Source: Symsagittifera roscoffensis
Lineage: Eukaryota > Xenacoelomorpha > Acoela > Convolutidae
NCBI RefSeq assembly: GCF_963678635.1
Contig: NC_087068.1
Location: 18,419,872 to 18,479,871, forward strand
Reading direction: 5' to 3'
Length of the DNA stretch: 60,000 nucleotides
Shown here: one piece after another, positions 31,331-42,500 of the stretch
Numbering within the stretch: the stretch's first letter is position 1
Layout of the letters: each line of letters opens with the position of its first letter
Made by a program: the position numbers and the translations under genes
The notes under the pieces: model-generated
Told to the model about the DNA's origin: nothing
Database searches by the model: none
The model's input: the letters and a program-made list of their open reading frames with translations, nothing else

Positions 31331-33462
31331 AGTATACAAGTTTTATTTTTTTTTGTTTAATACTTTTTGTTTCCTTTCAAGCTCACATTCAACCTTATTT
31401 CTTAGTATACTAGAAGGGATGTCCTATAAAATAGAACTTGAATTTTGTTTTTAAAAAGTATAATTTTTCACTGCAAAGTTATAAAGTTAAGTAAAGATCC
31501 AGCTTCCTTGGCCTAGGCATTTGAAAAAGTAAAAATGGGTCTATCATAAAAATAAGCAAAGTTCTTATTAGAGTATAATTTTTTAAACATGGAAAGATGT
31601 TAAAAAATTGTTTGTTTGTGGCAGTTTTTTGAAATCAAAAAACGATTTGAAAAAACATCAGTTCGTTTCTTTTCAGGAAAAAATGTGATTGCTTTTTTTT
31701 TGCGGTCCGATTTAATTTTTCGGGGACAGACCAAATTTATTTTTATCCGTTTGACTAATTTAGTTTTTTTGCAGTTTGACTTTCCATTTTAGTTCAATTC
31801 AAATTCATGTGTTAAAAGAAAAAAAGTTTTTCAGTCCCCCTTGAGCTCATTGACATTTTATAAAACACATGGGCAATATGCTTGCGTGCTTTATTCGAAT
31901 AATTCTGCAAAAAACGAACAATATTTGAATGAAGAACTGCTGAATAGTGCTCAATTAAATAATGCACAGCTCAAAAATTTAATTTGAATTTTTATTGAAA
32001 CAGAATGAAGGATTTTGATTTACTTGTTTGTTTATCACAGCAATCCCATTGAAAACATGGTTTCCACAGTATCGATGAAACACCAGTATGTGGCTTTTGT
32101 TGATGCGCGATCTCCAATTTTTGAGACATTTCATACTCAAATGTACTCTCCGAATCGAAGTTATCTTCAAGTACGAGTTCTTTCGTAAATGCTGCGGCAG
32201 GTCTTCATAACACTTCGGTCACTTGTTTTTTTCGGACATTTGGTCTTCAGTCGGTAGTTTTTCCTTGATTTAAGTTTGTAGGCTGACAAACATCTGATTA
32301 ATAGTTTTTGGATGGTATATGTCTCCATTTTCTGCCCTCACTTCCTTGGAAAAAACGAATCCAACACTCATGGTAAAAATTACTTGAACAGATTGTCAAT
32401 TGTGTATCCAACAAACTCACCTTAATGTCATTTTTCGGGACCAAATGATACGATTTTTTACAAAGGTGCGCAATTTAACCACCGCCCTAGTGCAATTAAA
32501 TTAGTTTAAATAATGTAGTAACTGGTTAGCATAATTTTCAGTTTGTGGTTGTAAAATACGGATTTTATCCAGGATTTCCATCTATTTTTCAGCCAATGAT
32601 TTTGCGACCGACTTAGTAAAGCTCTCAAGGAATAATCGTCAAATTTTAGCAGAAAGGTCGGTCCATTTGGAAATTTATTAAGTTAAAGTAAAAATCTCGT
32701 CTGAGAGTGAAAACTTTTTCAAATGTAGGTCTTTGTCCAAATTTTTCACATGCTTTTCATATCAGATAAGCAACAGCTTATATTGCGTCTCGAATTTTTA
32801 TACCATCCTGGCTGTGTTTAGTTAGCTGTATATTGCTGGCTTAAAGGGATAATGTAAATTTTTTCAATCATCAAAAATCAACTGCATTTTATTATTCAAA
32901 AAATTAACTTTGATTTTTATCCTATCAGTCATGAAACTGATTAACAATAACTCAATAAATAGTTGGTTGTTCTTCGTTTAAGTTTTTATGCCTGATGACG
33001 AAAGATCTGAGCTTCTTAAAATTTATGCTGAAATAGCAACAACTAACAGCTAAAGCCGGATACCACCTAAAGTTCTGACCAGAGATTTTGGAAAGTTTAG
33101 GGTGTCAGGCGTTTTTAACAGCTTCTCAGAAAAGTCAGTAAAATCTATTTTAAAAGAGTAAACACTGACTCAATTCCATCCTGTCTCCCTAATGTCTTCG
33201 AGGTAACTTTATTTGAAGGCGGATTTTTTGTCAACACTGGAAAAAAATTTTATTGAAATTTGAGCCGAAGCGCCATTTTCAAATAATGGATCTCTTAAAA
33301 TTGAAATGTGGGATATCAAAAGCGTTTTAGTGCGGCTCAGAAGCTATTCGGGATTCAATAAAATCTTATCTGTTTTTTTTTAAAATTGTTTGGCTGTAGA
33401 ATTTTTATCAGATTTTTAGATTCAATGAAATTGAGATAAAAAAACATACCAAGACTCTGGTT

Positions 33463-33532
33463 GCGCTAGTGCTTTTTGTGATGTTTTTACTTTTATAGCG
33501 CTAGTGCTTTTTGTGATGTTTTTACTTTTATA
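33463..33532 (+). repeat. Perfect 35-bp tandem duplication
   Basis: The unit GCGCTAGTGCTTTTTGTGAT plus 15 further bases occurs twice head to tail at 33463-33497 and 33498-33532 without a mismatch, so the duplication is recent. Confidence 0.9.
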
Positions 33533-34949
33533 CGCGAAGAGTAATTTCGCCTCTGTAAATTTTTTCACCAGTTTGTCAATTGATCTAATGGCAGTTGACT
33601 AAATGAAACGCCGCTAGTTTCCTTAAACTTTGATGAAATTTGGATTGAAGAATTGACGAGTATGCTATTAATTAACAGCTCTTTCATTACTGATTCGGTT
33701 CAGAACAATTCAGGAAAAAAATTATTGAGTCGAGAGAACTCGTCCTGAAGTTTGGTTGCTCCGACTTATTGATAGCCTGAGGAGCAAATGGGGAAACAAC
33801 TGGGCACTGGGGCTTTGATGCATTTTTTCCTAAGTTAAGAAACCCCACACCTCCCTCTACGAAAAAGGCAAAACACTATCTGGAAAAATTTGAACGAAAA
33901 ACAAAAAATTTTCAATTTTACAGTTAATGGCTCCGTAATGACCTAGTGCGAATAGACTGAGGATGCTGCAAACTTTGAAACGAAGTGTAGGCAACACCGT
34001 TTGCTATTTCCTAAACGTTCGTACGTTTCGAATCTCCAGTTTATTGAAAAATTGACTGTGAGCTTTGCCCATTTTTGTCGGTTTGCTTCCGTAGGCTTGT
34101 AGATGACTGAAAAATATGCATTGTGTCTGATCAAATTTCATCTACTCTAACAAAATCTTGCTGGTGTGTTCTCGAGTATGGTTTCATTTTAGGTTACCAA
34201 ATAATTGAAAACCAGCAGCTCTTTGCTTTTCAGAAGATGTCTTTAATTAATATCTAAAAAAAATATATTTTCAATAAATAAAAGCAGAAATTCTATATTT
34301 TCAAGATTTTGGTAAATGGGCGCCTGGCAACTATTGTTTACTATAGAAGTCACTTGAAACCTAGAACCTAGTTCATTGAAAGAGTCCGGAAACTAGAACA
34401 ACGTTGTATCTATTTTCAATGTATCACTATTTTATTTTTCCATCGTAGTATATTTTGAGAAGAAAATTCTACCGAATTGTCATAAAGAGATACTTCAATT
34501 AATTTAGTCCTTCGAAATTGGTCGAAACCTCAAAAACTTTGAATTGCTCGAAATTTTATCCTAATTCCACGCGACTAACGTGAGTGTTTGGTACGTTATA
34601 ACTTTTTAATACTTGGTCAAACTAATTTTTGCTTTTTGAAGTAAAAAAATAGCCGTGCCTGCCGTATCCCAATATACTTTAACAAACCCTCTCAATCGTG
34701 TGCCGATCGAGTAAATGAAGTTCTCTGCTGCTTACTCTCTGAACCGTTAAATTGGTTAAGCGTTAAAATACTTTTTTATAGAAAAATATAATATTTAATG
34801 CACGACATGCGCTGAGAAAGGTAGCTTGTACACCTTTTTTTTGCGTCTCGAGTTTTAGCGATGGATACTTTGTGACTAAAACGTATTTTTTTCTATAAAT
34901 AACTCTGAAGGCACAATGTACGGTTTTGTTTTAAGCCCATGCGAGCACA

Positions 34950-36527
34950 ATGTACGGACTACTGCTGAGTTCGTTTGCGGATGCGATCAAGGAGACATTT
35001 GGGGAAGAAGCGTGGAAGCAGATCAGAGAGAAAGCAGGGGTACAGTATGCCTCATTCATCACTCACCAGGTAAACTGGCCATAAAACTCAAAACATTTTC
35101 CAGTGTTCTCGTGTTTAACTGTTTAACTGAAAAATATACTTGTGGTCAAAAAGCTTGTATTAGTACTTTTATGTTCTTACTTATTGGGGTTAACAAAGTT
35201 ATCAGACGAGTCTTAGTCGTGAACCCCAAGTGGATTAACGGGATGTTCTTAAATGGAGGGTGGCTGAGATGACAAAAATATGATATTTAAAACATTGTAA
35301 AGCCTATTTGGGCCTAAATCATGTAGATGTTTTTTTCCGAAATCTTAAATCAGGCGGTTCCGTATAGTCACGACTTCAAAAACATCAATTCTGTTTATGG
35401 TGAGGGATGTATGCTTTTGGCCAGACCAGCCGCTTGGTATCTTCTTAGACGACATCCTCTTTTTGTTAGTTCTTGTTAGCTAACAAAAAGGATCTTTTTG
35501 TTAGCTTGTTGAGAGCTTTCTTAAAAAATCGGATCAGTTTGGTAGTTAGTTCGTGAAGCCATGGTTATTGGAAATGCAGCCAAAAATTTTGGCTGTGTTT
35601 CCAATTACTATGATTTAAAAAATTGGCTATAAAACTGATCTGATTTAGAGAAACTCATATATTAGAAGAACTATTCAAAAAATTTTCTTGTGTTTTTTTC
35701 TTCTCAGACCTAGTTTTTTTTCTGCTAGGTGTACTCGGAGACTTTGCAGCCTAGATTGGTGAATGCATCGACCGGCATTCTGAAACAATCTGCGGACGAC
35801 GTACTCATGTACCAAGGCACCAAGTTCGTCGAGTTCTGCATCAAAGTCGGCTACGACAAATTCATGCGACTACTGGGTCGAACCATCTCGGATTTTTTCA
35901 ATGGCCTCGACAATCTGCACGAGTATTTCCGACAGTACTACCCAGAGATGAAGCGAGTCAGTTTCATCGTGAGTGAAGAGAGCAGAAATGGACTGATTCT
36001 GCACTACCGTAGCAAGCGAAAAGGCAAGTATACCCCGGTCTTATTGTCACAGATTTTGCAAACTATCTAAGTTTACCCTTAAGAAAGTACGAATAATAAG
36101 TTTTTCGGCTACAAAAGCTCAGATAAAACGTGGATTTAACTTTCAACTGTAAAAGCTTTCAAAAAACAATGCAATGTTTTCACGCTTCATGCAACGCTTG
36201 AGACATCAAAACCTGGATATAGCTGAAATCGATTTTCGGGCTCCTAATAGTTTTTGGTTTCAATTTCAACCTTTTTAAGTTTGAGCTTTAAGTTCGCGTT
36301 TTCGTGGACTTTAACTCTTGAAATGAATCATAGGTTACAAAATGTACGTGAAAGGTCAAATTCTGGCAGTGGCCAAGAACCTGTTTAACTGTGAGGTCAA
36401 GATAGAGGTCAAAGAGGAGAGACTGATGGACGAGACGACATTTGTCGCCTTCGATGTCTTCTTTGACAATGTCGACTACCAGAAGAGAACACGACCTTCG
36501 TCCAAAGTGAACAGGTTTGGACTACAG
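34950..36527 (+). CDS. Exons 1-3: H-NOX (HNOB) heme domain of the cyclase
   Basis: Residues 1-203. The proximal heme ligand is His104 in GLDNLHEYF, equal to His105 of mammalian beta-1. The heme-propionate motif YxSxR is intact (Tyr133, Ser135, Arg137 in LHYRSKRKG). The start ATG at 34950 gives the canonical MYGLLL beginning. A near-identical CACAATGTACGG lies 35 bp upstream at 34912, whose ATG (34916) is out of frame. Exon 2 ends AAAAG followed by GCAAGT, a strong GC-type donor (intron 36024-36333). Splicing there restores glycine 139 and matches the family without a gap. Confidence 0.95.
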
Positions 36528-39500
36528 GTGAGATGGTCACAACAGTTCAGTGGTTCCATCCTCGATGGCTACTAAAAATGCTCATAGTTATTGTTCCGAC
36601 CAATAAAATTTATGAATGTGGTCGGAACTTTCTGTGCTACTTTAGTCTAATTAGTGATTTCCCACACTATTCTCATGAGAACGTTTTCCGCGCTTTGAAC
36701 AGTTATAGCTTTCGGTATCATGAGTTTTTGCCGAATTGACTGATTGTTTTCCTGCATTTTTTCAGCAACTTCATGTCTGTAAATAAAAAAGTTAAGCCTT
36801 TGCGGATTTACAAAATGAAACATCAGCAAAAAAACTGTAAATGAAATTAAAACTGATAAATTGCCAGATGATTGCATTGCTCAAGCTAGTTAGTATTTTT
36901 TCGTCTGAAAATATCTCCTCCCTGTCGGAAAATTTCGGCTCGCATCATTTTCTCAGAGCTGTTTGTGAACCCTTCGATTTCCAGGTAAAGCAGGACTTTC
37001 TCTTCTCTCTCTTTCCCTTCAACATTGTGTTCAATCGATCTATGATGATCACCAATGTAGGCAACAGTCTGTTCGAGATCATGCCAGACATCCTGAACCA
37101 GCCGGTGGATGACATCTTCAAACTAGTCAAGCCCATGGCCAGTCTCACCTGGGAAACGGTGGGTAGTTTTCTCAAAAATTCACTGCATATGGCATCATTT
37201 TTGTTAAAGTTTTTGTTAAAATGTTCGCACAAACGCATGTAAAAAAAGTTCACTTATTTGGTGGCACTTTTGCTATTATCAAAATCTGTAGCATTGGAAA
37301 ATTCATAGCGTTTGTTATCTGCTTTTTTGGCTAGTGTTTGAGATTTATGAAGCGTTCGTGCCTGAATGGCTAGTGTATGCGCCTCATAATTTCTAGGTCG
37401 CAGATCAAATCGGAGACGTAGCCGAAATTTTTTATTAATTCGAGACCTATTATTTTTTTGTTATTGCTTTTTATAGAACTGCTTTTTGTCGTTTTCTTGC
37501 TAGTATTTGCGAGGCGCAGCTTTGCCTCTGTGCAAATATTTCTTTTTATGTTGGTTGTAATTTTACGTTGGTTGTCTTTTTTTGTTTGTTTTTATCCCCT
37601 TTTTAGGACTCATAGGTTTTGTCCTATATTATATCGGCTTAATGGCTTCATATTGCGTCGTTGAACGAGTGAAAAAAAAGTTTGTGTGAATGTTTTAAGA
37701 TTGAGGGGGACTTAATAGCTTTTAGTCTAAATTTTTCTGAGTTTTTCAGTTTGGCTTCTTTTCTCCTTTTTTCCGGCTTAAAAAGTTTCGGCCTATATCA
37801 TATCGGCTTACTCGCCTAATATTGCCTCGTTCGACCAGCGAGACATTTTTTGTGAGTTTGTTTTGAAAGTGAGGGGGCTTAATATTTTTTTTTGCATATA
37901 AAAAAAATTTTTTTTTGGGCTTTTTTCTATTTCTTTTAATTTTTCGGCTTAATAGGTTTAGGCCTATATTATATCGGAGTAGTGTTTTTATATTCTTTAT
38001 TTGATGGGCGAGTAAAGTTTTTTATGTGTGTCTGGGTGCTTTGAAGGCGAGGGGGACTTGATAAATTTTAATAAATTTTCGGCTGCGACGAAAGTTGCGA
38101 CGAAAGTAGCAGTTTCGGTTTAAAAAATCAGCTGATAAGAAAGCCAACATTAAAAAGATTACACGGTTAACTAGCAAGCGTAGAGTTATATTACGAATCA
38201 ACTTTTTTTAACCCAACTCGTAAAAAAACTGCCCATTTGTTGGAACTTTTGCTGCGTATAGTAGAATAGAAAATTTAGTAGCATCTGATTTAGGATTCGT
38301 TTGTGTATAGTGTTTAAGAGTCGATGAACGTTGTGAAGACTCTTATACAGGTCGTGATGATTTTTTGTTTGTTTTTTTTTTTTCAGGAAAAGCCTTTGTT
38401 GACGCTCAAATTTGATAATTTGTGGTTTGACTTATGATTTCTTCTCTAGTCCAGTTCATCAAAGTTTACGGAAATTTGATCAATGTCATATTTCGAAAGT
38501 GAATTTTAATTTTCAGAGCTCCCGAATTCGAAGACCTTACAAGGCATATGTTTTTTGTTTTGAAGTTTGAAAACAAATCAGTCGCACAGGTAGGAGGACT
38601 TGAGACTCTTGAACAATATGAACAATATGTCGGTGGTTCAATTTCTGCACCCAGCAAAATCTTTGTTTTTGAATGCTTATTTTTACCTTGTCTTTTCTTA
38701 TTTCTCTTTTAAGGGATACTTTTTGTGATGTTTTCTCACCTGCGTTTGCGATATGCAGCTTCGACTCTTTATACCATATGTAACATATGTATTCGCCTAT
38801 GTAACTAGTTTTGCACTGATGACACGTTTTTTAAATTCGAGTTAAGATTGTGATATTGTAAGGTGTCAGTTTCAAACCAATTGACCAATTGATCGTTTTT
38901 GTAAGTAGTATATCCAACGAGATTCGCTTTTGTTTGGTTGTATTTAATGGTACTTTTATTAGTCCGTTGGCCTTTCTTCTGGTATTTTAGGAGTGAAATA
39001 TTGACCTCTCTATACTCTTGGTGACCAAGGTGAAGATATAGTTAACCGCTGGATCATTTCATTAAACAATTCATGTAAAAAGAAGTTTGCTCGATCCATA
39101 TATCCTAAATGTATGTACTGATTGTTGATTTAAAACCTGTTCTGGGCTTTAGGAATGTATAAATTATTTGTGATTTTTCCCTTGTGTACTTGCGCATATA
39201 AAATTTGGTTGAAACCGACTTGGCTATAAATCGAATGTAGAACATTTAGCTATTTTTTTCAGCTGGTGGCCTACGAAAACAATTCGTTCGAATTGGAGAC
39301 GATTGATTGTCTGGTGCCTCGGAGACTAAGTGGTAAGATAGAGAGTTCTTTCACTCGGACCACCTCCTTTCCATCCATGTCATACACAACTACACAACGA
39401 TAATATTGATGCCGATTCTATCGGATTCATTCATGTTACTTTCCTATCACTGTAAAAAAATCAAAATCGTGTACGAGATATAGTAGCATATTTCAAGATA

Positions 39501-42500
39501 TAGTAGCAAATCGTGTACAAGATTACTCTAGTAGCATATTTTGTGCGTTAACTCCTTTTTTGCGCTTTCTTGTTGAGGAGGGTGTCTAAGTGTTGCGGTT
39601 GTTTGCCCGCAATATGGTGTCCACTTCTGAACCCAGATAAGTTCTCTCTTGGGACGTTTGCTTAGGGGAAACTTCCAGCATAACCAGTGGGGGGCCTATT
39701 CCGGACGAAGATCCGAATCAGAAGACGACATTGGGCAAGCTGCTTCTCCGGGGACAGATGCTACTTGTCGACGACTGGGACCAGTTCATGTTCATATGCA
39801 CACCTGTGTAAGCACCACATTACGAGGCCAAACTGTGCACTGGATAGGCGCACAATTTGGTGTGTGTAGGTCTCTGGAATCAAGAGACAAGTGTTTAAAC
39901 ATGTGGAAATTTTGGCGGCACGATCAAAGGAAACATAAGATCAAAGAACGGTTTTATTGCGGAATCCACATACAATTCTCAAAATACACAGTTTGGCCGT
40001 AATGCATTTTCTTTTCAAATAACATACAGTTTTTTTAGTTAAGCGCTGTACATGAAATCGACATTTTTAATCAAAAGAAGGGTCGGTGAAACGATTCGCC
40101 ACAGCTAATACGAAAACACTGCTTTTCTGGAATCTTGAAATATCTTTATTCTTTAGACTTGTGAGAGCAAGTGTCTTGTAATCAGAACTAGACTTTTTTC
40201 CTGTGAATAACTTTTCGTCCTTATTATTTTCTTCTTTATTCATCTTTCCTTATCTTCTTTTTACAAAATCTAGTTTCCTTACCCCCTTGGCTTAGAGGTA
40301 GCGCGGTTGCCTTTGTACTCTAAGGTTTGTGATTCGAGTACTGGCAAGACCTTTTTTTTCAGTATCAATGAAATTGAAACAAAAAATTCCGAGAAAAAAT
40401 GAATGGTCGGACTTTGGTTTATCTGCTCAAGTTTTTTCGGCTGAGTTGCCGCATCACGGGTTTCGTTTCTGCTGCAAGCATTTTTTTTGCAGTTGCAAGT
40501 GCTGTTCATTGTAGTTTCAGGTAGACTTGAAACGTTCTTACGAAATCTTTTTTTTTTTTCAGCTCAATTGATTTCTGCTCAAAGATTGCCGGCTTTGTTT
40601 CCGCGTCGGCAGTTTTTTTGCCGTTGCTAAATCAATATTTTAACGTTTAAGAGTCGATGAGCGCAGCTCAAACTCTTAGTTAGGTCGCGATGATTTTTTT
40701 CGTTTTGTTTTTAACGAAAAGTTTTAAACTTTCTGCAGGCTCAGAAGTACTTCTTAGCGGTTTGACTTTTTATTTCTTTTTAAGTTCAGTTCTTTTCCTT
40801 TGTCAGGAGGAAAGCAAACTCCACGATCGAGCAGCAAAGTTGTAAAGGTCACGAAAAAGTTGCGACTTCTGGTTTCGAAAGAGGAATTTAATTATCGAAT
40901 TTCCCAGCGAAATAAAATGTTTATCTTTTGAGCCAGTTTTTTTTCTCAAATTGAGTTGATTATATCAAAAAAAGTGTCAACCATAAATTGCTCCGGAATT
41001 TAAAAGTTTTTAGGTCATCTTTTTTTGGTTCTCGGAACTCGGAATTTTTCAAAAAAAAAAATCCGTATTTTTTTCTGCTTACTTGCATTCATTGACTCTT
41101 CTCCAACTGTCTGTCGGCTATGTTTTGCTTGGCAATTATGACGGCAATTTTTAGGACGACGGAACATTTTTCGATCTGAAAAGAGAATTTGATCTATTAA
41201 AAACTTATATGTTTGTTGAAATTCAGGAATGTATGAAGCTTATGCTAGCTTAGAGATGGTGGACCATGTGAAAACAACCCCTCCCCCAAAATGATTCAGG
41301 GGGAGTTTGTTCACTTGGTTATTGGTTTTTTGTTCCGACCATTGAACATTGGGAGAAAGTTTGTATTCGGTTGTGTTTTAGTTTTTTTTGCTTAGCTCGC
41401 AAAATCAGGTACCACAACATGGGTCGAGTGTTCAATCATAATTAGGCCATTTTAGTCGAGATTCGAACGACATTAAGAATTTCAAAAAAAAATTTCGTTG
41501 TCGAGAACACAGGTATATTTTTTTTATTTTTGGTCGAACTTTGAGCGAATAAGGTGAGCGAGCAGTTTTTTTTTGTTTTTCAACCAAAAGCAATTACCAC
41601 AAATCACCATCATAATGGAGGAATTGATTTATCATATTGCAGCCCTTTCAGCATTGATTCAAGCAACATCAAAAAACGTTTGAAACAGTATTGAGAAAAA
41701 CAGGTTTAACAAACAGGTGTGGAGACAAACCGGATATCCTTGTTTTTTTAAATATTTCAATTCGTTTGTAGTTTCTGCTTATTGTTGCTTGTAGTTTCTG
41801 CTTATTCTGCTTAATTTTGAGTAACCGGCTTTCATTGTTTTTTAATGTTTCAATTCGTTTGTAGTTTCTGCTTATTTTTGCTCATTTTTTTGTCGTTGGT
41901 TAACCCAATTTGAAAGAAATTAGTTTGAACACATCAAAATGCGTGAACAGAAAAGCAATCAACTTCATATTTGCATCACCAAAAATTGACTAGTTTTTAA
42001 TATAATAATATTATGATAATGGCTTTTTTAATTCAAGTTTCAGTGAAACTTAAGAGGGTTTTTTAAACGTGATTTTTAAGCACGCCTATTTTTTGTATTC
42101 TCTTCTGATATTCTAGGAAAACGTTTAGTTCAAAATTGTGAATCGCAAATGGCCTTCAAAAATGATCGAAATTTTTTATGGCAAGGACTATTAGTGTTGT
42201 ATGATCATCAATCATTTTTTCGTTTTGTTTCGATTTGCGAAGAAAATATGTAATATTTGTACTCGGTGTGTTTTTTGTTCAGACAGATTTCGACTTTTTA
42301 CTTAGCTTTTTTGGCCGGAGTGTTTTGCTACTAAAACATAAGCGGCGGTTTAACTCGTCTTAGAAATTGGTCCAAATTGACTAGAGTCAAATCATTTGGA
42401 CTGAACAGATTTTCAAAAAAAACTTTATTCTTTTCTCATTTCGAAGTTTTTTTTGTTGCTGTGGAAAATATGTCAATCATTAAATTTAAAAAGTTATCAA

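Larger units (their letters stand above)
29179..34949. other. Intergenic spacer, no gene seen
   Basis: 5.8 kb of AT-rich DNA between the IQ gene stop and the cyclase start. No ORF longer than chance, no exon-like G+C-rich segment and no known domain. It contains one copy of the dispersed repeat family (30,906-31,330), a 35-bp tandem duplication (33,463-33,532), and presumably the cyclase promoter and 5' UTR, for which no clear motif could be named. Confidence 0.6.

Noticed and set aside
32992-33015. CTGATGACGAAAG resembles a hammerhead ribozyme core
   Set aside because: There is no room for stem II between CTGATGA and GAAA, and the flanks do not pair as stems I and III.
36841-36984. Upstream open frame joined to cyclase exon 4
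   Set aside because: A clear TTTCCAG acceptor precedes the conserved segment, and exon 3 ends in the matching phase, so the upstream part is intron.
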